A stretch of 64,000 bases of DNA from assembly GCA_963930655.1 (NCBI GenBank), contig OZ005611.1, forward strand, positions 9,307,501 through 9,371,500, written 5' to 3'. The position numbers and the translations under genes are program-made. The DNA is from Myrica gale. Taxonomy: Eukaryota; Streptophyta; Magnoliopsida; Fagales; Myricaceae. The notes under the pieces are model-generated. The model worked only from the letters and a program-made list of their open reading frames with translations. It was not told the origin of the DNA and searched no databases. Below are positions 13,289-23,849 of the stretch, in pieces; position 1 is the first letter of the stretch; every line of letters starts with the position of its first letter.

Positions 13289-13612
13289 TATACCAAGTAG
13301 ATTTTGTACCATCTCGCATTCTTATTTTGGCTTCTATGCAGACCAGTTTTGGCCAAAAGGCAGGCCTGTGATCCCGAAGCTAATTCATCGGTGGCTGTCA
13401 CCACGTGCTCTTGCATACTGGTATATGTAATGGGGCTACAGAACTTCTTCGGGGGATATTTTGTTGAAGCTGAAAGGAAACCCCAAGGGTGTTGAGATGG
13501 TCGTCAAAGCATTGAAGGCAGTGGCGGAACCAGGAATGAAAACAAACCCGGGCGAACTTTTAAAGCAAAATGACTGATTTTTTTTCATACGTAATGTAAA
13601 AAATTGTCTTAG

Positions 13613-13740
13613 CACTACAAAAAAACCTACCTATAGAAACCGCCGCTATAGGTCACAAAACCGCCGCTATAGGCTATAACAGCCGTCGCGACCACCGCTA
13701 TAGGTCCGTCGCAATAGATCTATAGCAGCGGTTTGCGCAA
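13613..13740. repeat. CACTA-type terminus and subterminal repeats, left arm
   Basis: Begins CACTACAAAAAAACC and contains several copies of a CCGCCGCTATAG motif in both orientations plus CCGTCGC units. Clustered short motifs of this kind near CACTA termini are where the family's own DNA-binding protein attaches. The mirror copy is at 18134-18476, interrupted there by a MITE. Confidence 0.7.
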
Positions 13741-13741
13741 C

Positions 13742-15131
13742 TATGGCTGTACAATGCCACCGGGAAATTCCGGTGGCACCGGTACCGGTACCGGTACCGG
13801 CACCGGGTTTCCGGTTTTTGGTCTAACCGGTGCCGGTGTAGGTTTGGTTTTTTGAAAAAACCGGCGGTTCCCGGTTTAAACCGGCACCGGGTTTCCCGGT
13901 GTAGGATAAACCGGGATTTTTTTTTTAGTTTTTTTATTTTAATTTCTACTCAATAATTTAAACTTTAGTTTTACCTCATGACATAATATTCTAGAAGCAT
14001 GACAAAGTTTACTCAATAGTTTAGTTTCACTTGAATATTTGAGATTTGTTGTTGGTTTTGTCTAATCAAATGCTTACATTCAAGTTACCAAGAAGCTTGC
14101 TAGGTGAATGAACTAGTTATTTAGAATTTTGGTAGAAAAATTACAAATTTATTGTATTTAAAAGGGTATATATGAAGGCATTGAAATCATAATTAAAGAG
14201 TTTAATGTCAAATTTTGGTAAGTACATCGCATAATATAAATCAAGAGGTCGAGATTCTACCACAAAAAATATTAAATCAATGTATTAGTTTAAGAGTTTT
14301 TATGAAATATTAACAAATTGTCTAAATTTTAAAATTGACAAATCACTATTAAATTTATATCATGCTTGCAAAATCAGTCATTCAATTACATTTTAGTTCA
14401 AATTTCTAATACATTTTAGTTCAAAAATTCATAGAGTCATCAAGTTTGACCAGCGTTTGACAAACGCTCGAGCGCCCTTTGAAAAAAATCAGACAGAGTC
14501 ATCACGTTTGACTAACGTTAGACAAGCACTCGAGTGCTCAGTGCAAATTTCAGACAGAAACATAAGCGCTCGACGAGCGTTTGACCCGCGCTCGAGCGCC
14601 TTAAAAATTGCCGAATTTTTTTATTTTCCTTGTGAAACCAAGGGAAACCCTATTAGGTTTTGAACATGTTTTAAAATTGTTATTGATTTGTTAATTAGAG
14701 GAAAAAAAATATTCTCCCATCTAAGTGTTGTTAGGGTCTAAACTTGATTTTTTAAAAGATAATAGTTTCTATTTACAGTGACGTCTCTATTACTTTGGAC
14801 TTTAAATTCTCATCTTATCTATTAAGATGATCTTTAATTTTATTGATTTTGGAATTTGGATTTCATTAGTTTAGATTTTATTGATATGTGATTAATGGAC
14901 CAAAAGAAAAAAGAAAAAATACATTGGGCCAAGTACGTAAAATGCTAAAAAAATGACTCAATATTAATGTAGGATAACCGGAAACCGCCACCGCTAAACC
15001 GCCACCGCTAAGGGCCGGTTTTTACCCTTAACGGTGTAGGTATAGGTGGTAATTTTTTCAAAACCGGCCTACCCGGTGTAGGTGCCGGTTTTGGCCAAAA
15101 CCGGTACCTACACCGGGGTTGTACAGCCCTA
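13742..15131. mobile_element. hAT element (1390 bp) nested in the left arm
   Basis: Termini TATGGCTGTACAA and TTGTACAGCCCTA are inverted repeats. The flanks are TGCGCAAC (13734-13741) and TGCGCGAC (15132-15139), an 8-bp target duplication with one change. The intact right arm shows the empty site. Both ends are rich in CCGG-containing repeats (ACCGGTACCGG type). The interior is AT-rich with no transposase, so it is non-autonomous. Confidence 0.88.
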
Positions 15132-15463
15132 TGCGCGACAGCTGGTGACGACCTCACAAAAGATCTCATTTTAAACCGTAAAACATTTTTCATTGAATCA
15201 GATCGGGATACTATTGCAAGATCAATGAAAATATGAAGCTACTTATAACGATTGCATGATCATGGGGTCATTGCCTGAAAATAAAGTAAAATCAAGACCT
15301 TCAATCTAGTCAACAAAAGACAAATTATGCACTAGATTCCACTAGAAAACATAACATTGTATCATTAATTCACATATATAAAGGACACCTCAACTTATAT
15401 TAACAGAGAAAAAAGTTAGCTAGCACTAGCAGTAACATAATAGAAAGTGTGGTAGTCGGAAAC

Positions 15464-15569
15464 CTTTGTTCTTTTCTTTCACGTCTCCATATTGTACCCT
15501 CACATAAGGATCACTTGTCCCTCTGAGATCAAGTTCTATCCAGCTACTGCCTGAACCTGTGGCTGAATC
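15464..15569 (-). pseudogene. Captured C2-domain exon, left-arm copy
   Basis: A single 106-bp exon with AG acceptor and GT donor, reading DSATGSGSSWIELDLRGTSD then PYVRVQYGDVKEKNK. DLRGTSDPYVRVQYG is the calcium/lipid-binding loop region of C2 domains such as those in plant synaptotagmin or tricalbin-like membrane tethers. Intron-like flanks came with it, so it was captured as genomic DNA. It is far too short to be a functional domain. Confidence 0.75.
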
Positions 15570-16522
15570 CTGAACATATACAAACAAGAAAAGAAGATTA
15601 CAAAAGCATATCAGAGTAGACACTTTTCTCAAACATGTGTTTATGGCATTATTGGGCAGGCCGAGCAGGCCAGGCCTTTGAGACACCTAGTTTACACACA
15701 AATCAAGGAATACACGTCTTAACCCTTTTTTTCCCCCACACTTTTTTTATCTTTTGCAGTGAAGTGCGCCCTATGCATCATTTCCACAGTGATAACAACA
15801 CATGCAGTTCTATAAGAAATTCGTCTCAATATATAAGTAGGCATTAAAGTAATGGTGCGAATTTCCAGGGAAATAGTCATTAGTAGCATTCATCAAACCA
15901 TAGTTAAGTTATGTACTCCACAAAAAGCACCATGCTTGCTGGTACCTAAAAATCAGCTATGCATTCATGTGTACAAAACATGACATCTTGACAACAAGTG
16001 GCACAAAGCTGTCGCATAATTGATGATTGATTAGTAAAAATTCTTCTTCAGAAACCCACCAGGTTAAGGAAACAACTAACAACTTGATAGTTTGCTGTTT
16101 AATGTTCATTTCATCATTGCCTTCAAGCAGACAAAATATGCATCTGTTTACTTTACCTGAAAAATAAATCTATCTATGGCCTTCTTATGCAGGAAACGAG
16201 AATTGATGATCTTCTAAATAATATTTATGTATACCCTACCTACTAGTCATACAAGGATCTTGTCAAAGAACTAAGGAAATTGTAAATTGCATTTGAATCC
16301 CGGTGCTCAAGCCCATTTGTGAAACAATGTCCCATTTTGAATTAGAGTCACGATCCAATACATTGCATACATCTGAGTTTTAGCATTAGACTTTCAAAAA
16401 CAGAAAGTGATTCCAATTCTATAAGGACCAACTTCAAGACATGGTATTAGATTTAAGTCCATGGTTCAATTAGAAATTTCAAACAACTCATAATAATCCC
16501 TCAACCAAATGAAAATGTTAAC

Positions 16523-16819
16523 CTTATTGCAGTTTGGTATGAGTTCTTGTAATGCACACATCTTCTCATTGATCCTATCTCTTCGCCTTTGTTTGTAAGT
16601 CCAAAATAAGTACCAGTTAAGACCTTGTGATTCAGAAACAAAGCAACGCAGGACCAGAAAATTTAACAAAAATCGTCTCTGTTGCAAATGCAAGTCTGGA
16701 ATGGTGTTGCTCACCCTTTCCGATAAATTATGCACCACCGCCGCTCGGCTTCTCTTAGAACTTGTACCCCCTCGAGAAGGGGTAGTTTTTTTGGCACCCA
16801 CTGATTCCTCCTCAACGTC
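16523..16819 (-). pseudogene. Captured PIF-type bHLH fragment in the hairpin spacer
   Basis: Two exons of a phytochrome-interacting-factor-like gene. Exon A (16715-16819) reads [20 protein letters not shown] then [15 protein letters not shown]. Exon B (16523-16588) reads [20 protein letters not shown] then NK. Together they cover the basic region and helix 1 with the His-Glu-Arg DNA-contact pattern of plant bHLH factors. The intron donor is intact. The acceptor before exon B reads AA where AG is needed to restore the four-Arg run, so normal splicing is probably lost. Helix 2, the phytochrome-binding region and the rest of the gene are absent. Confidence 0.8.
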
Positions 16820-17044
16820 CTGCACATGGTAGCGTACTCTTGGTATTTAGAAAAAAAGATTTAACAGTAAGGTCAGACTAACAAAAAAGGAATAAGTGCA
16901 AAGGTTTTAAACCAATCTTGGATGGCAATACGACAGGTTGGCAATGGGAACTCGATTCTTTCCGTAAAGCATTGCTAATGTTCTGAAGATTAGCTTTCAC
17001 AACAGCAACGGGTCGTTAGAAATGAGAGAAATTATAGGAGATCC

Positions 17045-17345
17045 ATTTGTAAATCTTAAAGAGGGCACACGGGCGGGCTTATGTTGGCCTAGGCCAACCA
17101 GGGCGGCCCAGGCCAACTTATTTTTTTAAAAAAAAAATATGCAATGAAAAAAAAATATTCAGGGGCGGACCCCGGGCGGCCGCCCTGGGCAACTTGAACG
17201 GTTGTACATATTCATATGCAATGAAAAAAAAATATTCAGGGGCGGACAAAGGCTCGGGCGAACCTGGGCGGCCGCCCGGGGTCCGCCCCTGAATATTTTT
17301 TTTCATTGCATATTTAAAAAAAAAAAAAATAAGTTGACCTGGGCC
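17045..17345. repeat. GC-rich nested inverted repeats next to the spacer/arm junction
   Basis: The unit ATGCAATG, A-run, ATATTCAGGGGCGGAC occurs near 17140 and 17217 in one orientation and near 17290 in the other, together with CGGGCGGCCGCCC palindromes. It resembles the GC-rich right end of the hAT element at 25319-28037, so I read it as broken hAT ends nested in the spacer. Confidence 0.55.
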
Positions 17346-17721
17346 GCATAGTGCTTTTTGTGGAGTACATAACTTAACTATGGTTTGATGAATGCTACTA
17401 ATGAGTATTTCCCTGGAAATTCGCACCATTACTTTAATGCCTACTTATATATTGAGACGAATTTCTTATAGAACTGCATGTGTTGTTATCACTGTGGAAA
17501 TGATGCATACGTCACACTTCACTGCAAAAGATAAAAAAAGTGTGGGGAAAAAAAAGGGGGTAAGACGTGTATTCCTTGATTTGTGTGTAAACTAGGTGTC
17601 TCAAAGGCCTGGCCTGCTCGGCCTGCCCAATAATGCCCCACTTGGAATAAACACATGTTTGAGAAAAGTGTCTACTCTGATATGCTTTTGTAATCTTCTT
17701 TTCTTGTTTGTATATGTTCAG

Positions 17722-17827
17722 GATTCAGCCACAGGTTCAGGCAGTAGCTGGATAGAACTTGATCTCAGAGGGACAAGTGATCCTTATGTGAGGGTACAAT
17801 ATGGAAACGTGAAAGAAAAGAACAAAG
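17722..17827 (+). pseudogene. Captured C2-domain exon, right-arm copy
   Basis: Inverted copy of the exon at 15464-15569, same 106-bp length and splice borders, with one amino-acid change in the part compared (YGDVKEK becomes YGNVKEK). A transcript reading through both copies would pair along this exon. Confidence 0.75.
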
Positions 17828-18247
17828 GTTTCCGACTACCACACTTTCTATTATGTTACTGCTAGTGCTAGCTAACTTTTTTCTCTGTTAATATAAGTTG
17901 AGGTGTCCTTTATATATGTGCATTAATGATACAATGTTATGTTTTCTAGTGGAATCTAGTGCATAATTTGTCTTTTGTTGACTAGATTGAAGGTCTTGAT
18001 TTTACTTGTATTTTCAGGCAATGACCCCATGATCATGCAATCGTTATAAGTAGCTTCATATTTTCATTGATCTTGCAATAGTATCCCGATCTGATTCAAT
18101 GAAAAATGTTTTACGGTTTAAAATGAGATCTTTTGTGAGGTCGTCACCAGCTGTCGCGCAAACCGCTGCTATAGATCTATTGCGACGGACCTATAGCGGT
18201 GGTCGCGACGGCTGTTATAGCCTATAGCGGCGGTTTTGTGACCTATA

Positions 18248-18429
18248 GGGGGTGTTTGTTTCCCCAAAATTTTGGGGTTCGAAATTTCCAACAAAACAAA
18301 CACACTCCAAAATTTTTAACTTTTACACATATACACTCTACTTTTCACAAACCCCAATAAATCTCAATAAAGTAAAGATTCCCAAAATTTCAGGAATATT
18401 CCCCGAAATTTTCACAAACAAACGCCCCC
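18248..18429. mobile_element. PIF/Harbinger-like MITE (182 bp) in the right arm
   Basis: Inverted termini GGGGGTGTTTGTTT and AAACAAACGCCCCC, flanked by the 3-bp repeat ATA (18245-18247, 18430-18432). The empty site is visible in the left arm, so it inserted after the arms were duplicated. No coding. Confidence 0.75.
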
Positions 18430-18569
18430 ATAGCGGCGGTTTCCGACCGCCGCTATAGGTCGGTTTTTTTGTAGTGCTAAGACAATTTTTTACATTACAT
18501 ATGAAAAAAATCAGTCGTTTTGCTTTAAAAGTTCGCCCGGGTTTGTTATTATTCCTGGTTCCGCCACTG

Positions 18570-20046
18570 TCCTGATTCCTGTTTGAATATTGTTTTTTTG
18601 TTCTAGCGTTGTGAGCCTGGGCACTGGGGGTTCCCCCACTGGCCCTAAGATGGGCATACTTTTTTCTGCTAGAAGATGGGCCTGTTTGAGGTTTTGGGTG
18701 TATCCGCGTCCAATTACACAAGCAAATGTAAAACCATAGATCTGATCGTTAAAGTACACAAATACCCTCGGGGCCTTTCCCCTCTTCTTCCGTCGTAACC
18801 GTTAACATTCTTGTTCCCGCCACTTGCATGTGACGCCGTTTGCAGAAAAAGAATCTTCCCTTCCCCCGCGGTTGCGCTGGGAAATCTCGATCCCCGCAAA
18901 ATATCGCTAAATATAACAACGAGAAAGAACATTGTATATATCGGAGTCGGACCTTGTGACCCCGCTCCGAGAAGTCCTCCGTGACTCGCACCTCGACACG
19001 GCCACGGCCAGCCCCGGCAGCCGGAGAAAGATTTCGAGTTCGATAGATGGGACCGGAAAGCATCATTACGGACCAAATCGATTTACTCCAATACCCTTGA
19101 GGCAAAGCCATAAGAGCAAGAACAAGAAGAAGAGTTTGGTGGAGAATTGGACAATGTGAAACAAGAGAGTCGAGATAAATATAGAAAGAAAGGAGGGTGA
19201 GTTTTCCTCTTTATTTCTAGTTTAGTGTTTCCTATGTTTGTTGTTTGGTTGCGGGGTTCGGTTGGAAGCGAAGAGTCAAGTTTTGTCACTGATGTTTACT
19301 GTTGCCTAGGCTCATACCTTCGATTGATACATAAGTGGATAGAGATATTTGCTTGGTTATCAAAACCCTTTCACTATGATATTGATCTCATGTGGAAAGA
19401 TAAAGAAAGAAAGGTAAAGGGGGAAGTTAGCTCCTCTCTGCTTAATTTTTTTTTCTCTATCCTTATATTTGCTGATAGTTTCTCATATACATTGGTTAGG
19501 TTAAACTCTTGTTAATCAGTTAATGTGCATACGCTTTCTAGTTAGTATACTTTATGTTCAGCAACTGAACTATTCATGAAGGATGAAAGGACTGGTAAAC
19601 CAGCTTTCATACAGTGTGTTATTTCACTCCAATGAGACCGTGGACCTGCCTAAACAAGCAAAGTTTAAGTTTTTAGACTTGGTTGTTTGTTAAGGAAAAA
19701 GTTTCACGATATCAGGGTTAGTTTGAATAGAGAAAGGATAGGCTCCTGACTGGTTGAATTAAGCATGTAACCAGTAGTTTGTGGTTTTTGGTAAATTAAT
19801 AAATAATGGGGAAGAACAAAATATAAGAATGGACTGACATGTCATTAGGCAAGGTATCTTAGATGAATGAGAGTTATGAAAGTTCAATTACAGCACGCGG
19901 GTGAGCTTGAGTGTAAACCTTGTAGAAGCTTGAATCAAGTTTGAGGTTAGAGCTCGATCCTAGCTGCCAGCTTGAATCAAGTTTGAGGTTTGAGTTCGAT
20001 CCTAGCTGCCAGCTAGAATCCAGTTTGAGGTTTGAGCTTGATCATA
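18570..20046. other. Unassigned region between two transposons
   Basis: 18570-19160 is moderately GC-rich with overlapping open frames of up to 120 codons on the minus strand but no domain or family I recognise. 19160-20046 is AT-rich without a supported gene. Just before the CACTA element, a short unit (about 19927-20040) of the type GCTTGAATCAAGTTTGAGGT is repeated three times. Confidence 0.4.
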
Positions 20047-23000
20047 CACTACAAGAAAAACAAGCAACAGCCACCAACTCCTCATGTATCGTCGCTGAAA
20101 AATCAGCCTTTAGTGACAAAATCCTTTTATTGGTCACTAAAGGTACAAAGCATGACTAACCGGTTACTTCTGTTACGAAAAGTAAAAGTTTTGTTACTAA
20201 AAGTCAAAAATTAAATCCACTTTGGCGGTTCTCATTTAGCGCTACGCCTTCTTGCTCCCGCTGCCATTGCCTTTGCCAAATTCTTCTCCCGCTGCAGTCG
20301 CTCACTTTTCTCTTCTCCCCTTTTTCTCTCTCTCTTTCTCTCTTTCATCCTTCTCTCGAGTTCATTGCTATTGCCGATTTGATTTTGAAACTTATCTGTG
20401 ATTGGAACAGTACGACGATTTTCCTTTGGTCTCTACCCCGAAGCAATCGCTTCCAAAATCCTTCCCGGTGTCAGGTATTTACATTGTGCAATTGCGGTTT
20501 TAGGGTTTCCTATCTAGTTTTCTTGTTTATTCTTTCTTTTCGTAAATGGCTTCTTCAAGATTTTCGATTTAGGCAGTGCATTTTTAGATTAGAGTAGGCA
20601 CTTTTTCATGGGCCAACTAATTTGATTATCCTTTCGGTTGAAGAAAGAAGAAAATGATGGCAGTTCGTAACAAATCGGTGGCAAAGAGCCCCGAAGCTTT
20701 GCAAAGCCTCACTCGGACTCGGCATCGGCTCTGCAAGATAGGGTTCTGGCACAACACTTGGTGGAAAAATCTTTGAAGTCTGAGATTTGTTTCCTGTTTT
20801 TGCTGAGTGTTAATTTCTATGAACATTTGGTTACTGCAATCTTTTCTAGGAAAGACAATTACCCCAAAAAAAAGCTTTTCCTTTGATCTATCTTTTGAGT
20901 CCTGATGTGCAATTACCAAACTGAGAAGACTCTGACACTAAAGTTATACGTTTTGAATTGGGTTTCGATTCATACCATTTATTCCTTTTCCCTTATAATT
21001 TAGGCAACCTTCTGTGTATGAGCTAACTAGTCTATCGTGTTTTATGTGTATTTGCCTGCATATGATATTTTGAAAATGAAGGGAATATAAGCCTTACTTT
21101 TTGTACTGGGCTACAATTGTTTCTGTATTATTGCTTGGTTTGAGATGTTTTTCTATTGATAGCACCGTCTGTGTTTTATCAGTGATGTCTTTACAAATTC
21201 GCCCTTTTTAATGTCAACAGAGGTTGCTGGTGCGTTAGAAGCCAGGTAAGTTGTCCAAATTTTTAGCTATCATTTTTTTGGTACTTTCATTTCAAAGTCT
21301 TGCTCTTTTGTCTATACAGGGGAAGTGATGAGTACAAAGAGATAAATGTTGCAGCTGGAAAAACTTATGAGGTTTGTTTTCACATATGTTTGGAATATTC
21401 ATTTCTCATCCGGCCAATTTAAGTGCTCTGTTTATTTTTGCTACTAAGATTGATACCTATGGTTATGAGTTATATTCTTTACAGGTCCTTGGCTAACAAG
21501 TTGGAAGGGGTAGATGAAGCTACAAGGCGTGTTGTGTCCTTGCCCATTTTGACTTGATACAGTTGAGTCTAGTTTAGCCGTTTAGTCAATGCTCCTTTTT
21601 AGCTGTTTAGTTAATGCTCCCACTATTCATACCAATGCCGATAAACATTGCAAATTATAATAGCTTTTGTTGTCAGAAACTGCTTGCCTAATGCCAAATC
21701 TGATATGCTTTTATCTGCGTGGAATCATCCACCTGAATGATGTGTCAGGTTGTTGCTTTGAGCTTGCATTATTCTTTTGTTTGTTGCAATCACTAGTTTC
21801 AGTTCTCATACTATTTTTTTTGTCTTTATATGACAACAAAAAAACATAAGGGAATTTTATGAGCTCTCATAGTCCTTCAGTTTTACTCTGCAATATGTCT
21901 TCAATTTTGATTGTCGCTGTATGGTAATCCACCTTATTGAGAAAAGTTTGTGATGTGAACTAGACATACATCTTGGAATATTGTCGTCAGTTAATTTTCT
22001 CTCAACAATGTTACTTTTATGGGTGGAAGTGATGTTTGCCTTTCGTGGCTAAATCTTGTTTCGAAACCTTAACATCAGAAATGAACATGGCCAGAAGTGA
22101 TGTTTATCATCTAGCAAGAATTAACTGGAGATCAGAGGTAAAATTCCTTGAGTCAATATCAAGATTCCCAGTTATTTGATTTGATAATTTGTTGTTGTTT
22201 CCTAAGCATAGTAATGTTGTCTATGGTATCCACACCTTTTAAATAGGGCATAGTAACAAGAAAATTCTCATTCTCTTTGTTTTGATGGTGTAAGAAGATT
22301 AAACTTTGACTAGTCCAAGAGTTTTTTTTTTGTCATTCGTCTGCAAATGTCACTGCAGTATCAAAGCAAGCAGGTTGAGGAGATTTCCTATGTGCGGAAT
22401 TTATATTACTTCATTAGGTGTTCCTTCTGGCTCGTTGGAGGTACAATGCAAACCTTTGGTTGTGATAATGTGCTATACTATTATGTATCTTTTTAGTTTT
22501 TGACTTTTGGCTTGGAGAAGTCTCATCTCTTTTGAAAAACTGAGTTGGTGGATAAGTGGGGATTGGATCATGCTTTATGGTTTAGTAGTCTCACCCAGCT
22601 CTCTATTTGGATTGGTTTGACAGAGATGCCCTGTCCCTTTCCCTGTCTACAAACTCCTTGTGGATCATTGGATGCAGTACTGTATATTTAGTGGCATAGG
22701 TTGTCAAATGTTATTTTGAAATGTGTAAATAGTGGTAATCTTCTGTTCTTAACTTCTTTCCATCTATTTTTGTAGGACATTATAGGCAAACACATCTAGA
22801 ACATTTACGCAACAACCAATTCATGCTCCAGGTTGTTGCTTATCTGAACTTTTCTGACTCATATGGTAATTTTGTGGTCGTTTTCTTTGTCATTCCACTT
22901 TTATGAACAGTTATCTCATGCTCCACGTTTGTTTTTTTCATGCTCCAGGTTGTTGCTGCCTTGGTTTTGAAGATCTATTACGTGGTGTTCAAGTAGAAGG

Positions 23001-23846
23001 TTGAAGAGGAGTTTTTTTTGTTAGGAGAGCAATTGATATTTTTGAATTTACAAGATCAGGTACTCAAGGAGTTCAATATTATCAGATTATTCATCATATT
23101 TTCAAATGCAGCTTGACTTCAGATTTTGAGTAATTAATGTAAATCTGTAAAAACACTGAATTTGCATATATTATGAATATGGGTGATTTGGTAATGTACC
23201 TCTTGTACAGAAATGCATCACTCTGTTTTGTCAGTTTATTGGTATATCGACAGTGTTTTATTTCTCTTGAAAGAATCTTGAAATGAATCAACAAGTATAG
23301 CTCAATTAATGCAAAAAATAGGAAATTTCAGAAACAAAAAAATAGCTCAAAAATCTGCATTATATGGTGCAGAAAGTACACAAATGGGTAGAACTCTTCA
23401 GTTGCCAAGCGTGAACGTAAAAAAAATGAATTTACTGGAAGAAATGCCCATGGGTAAATACGAACCAATTGCAACCAATATGGCCGTGGGCTAAACTCTT
23501 TTTCGACGAGCTACTCTCGTAGCGGCAGCTCCAAACTTTACTGAAATCAATGACGACGACTATTGCACTGTCGGGAGTGACCATTTCCAACGGAAAATGA
23601 TCGTCTGCGCAAAGCAACTACGACCAACCATCTGACTTGCGGTCCTCATCACCGACGACTAAAGGTAGTCAATGTTGCCTCCCTGACCCGACAGAGGTAC
23701 TGAGTCGTCGAAGATGAGCTGCCTCGACGCCACAATGTCGACGAAGCTTCGACGACCCTTTGTCGTGGCTAAAGAGCTCTTACGACGACTTATGTCATTT
23801 GTTCCTACGGAACTCTCCGTCGGCGATGACCCATTTTCTTGTAGTG
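20047..23846. mobile_element. CACTA element (3.8 kb), non-autonomous, with spliceable internal segments
   Basis: Termini CACTACAAGAAAAAC and TTTTCTTGTAGTG, with a 3-bp target duplication ATA (20044-20046, 23847-23849), as expected for CACTA/En-Spm. The right subterminal region (23490-23820) is rich in CGACGAC-type units. No TnpD-like transposase is present. Inside are gene-like pieces: a CT-rich leader ending in a GT donor (about 20300-20481), and small segments with good splice borders such as 21222-21246 and 21321-21371. The last two join to read EVAGALEARGSDEYKEINVA then AGKTYE. I do not recognise the source gene. Confidence 0.85.
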
Positions 23847-23849
23847 ATA

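Larger units (their letters stand above)
8289..13518 (+). pseudogene. OTP51: OTP51-like PPR/LAGLIDADG gene, multiply disrupted
   Basis: OTP51 is a nuclear-encoded chloroplast PPR protein with a LAGLIDADG domain, required for splicing of ycf3 intron 2. Exon 1 (open from 8289, donor after 8801) encodes a transit-peptide-like N-terminus and [20 protein letters not shown]. It has an in-frame TAG at 8472-8474, and no convincing start codon is left in this frame. Exon 2 starts at 10783 (VYKWM) but changes frame at about 10796, as if about 10 bp were lost. The PPR array (10797 to about 11950) and the LAGLIDADG_2 region ([26 protein letters not shown]) follow. The exon is cut at 12187 by a hAT element, resumes at 13297 with [20 protein letters not shown], and hits TAA at 13438-13440 in a stretch otherwise conserved (YWYM-stop-WGYRTSSGD). 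Homology ends at 13518 where the large inverted-repeat element begins, so the C-terminus is gone. The intron holds a LINE remnant. A working copy elsewhere in the genome is expected. Confidence 0.88.
13519..18569. mobile_element. 5.05-kb inverted-repeat (fold-back) element with hAT-type outer and CACTA-type inner ends and captured gene fragments
   Basis: The left arm (13519-15930) and right arm (17351-18569) are inverted copies of each other. Removing later insertions (hAT 13742-15131 on the left, MITE 18248-18429 on the right) leaves about 1.0 kb per arm. Outer termini are CAGTGGCGGAACCAGG, the same terminus as the other hAT elements of this window. About 94 bp in, both arms switch to a CACTACAAAAAAACC end (13613 and 18476) followed by subterminal repeats ACCGCCGCTATAG and GCGACGGAC, typical of CACTA elements. 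Each arm carries a C2-domain exon; the 1.4-kb spacer carries a PIF-type bHLH fragment. No target duplication is visible (left flank ATTGAAGG, right flank TCCTGATT), and OTP51-like sequence does not resume on the right. No transposase coding is present. Confidence 0.85.

Noticed and set aside
13613-18476. Simple CACTA insertion with target duplication
   Set aside because: Flanks TAG and CTA are mirror images from the larger inverted repeat, not a direct duplication.
18714-19111. Overlapping minus-strand open frames of about 120 codons
   Set aside because: Moderately GC-rich sequence opens several frames at once, with no domain and no splice-compatible neighbours.
20047-23846. Possible autonomous CACTA transposon
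   Set aside because: No TnpD/TnpA-like coding in any frame; size and content fit a non-autonomous element.
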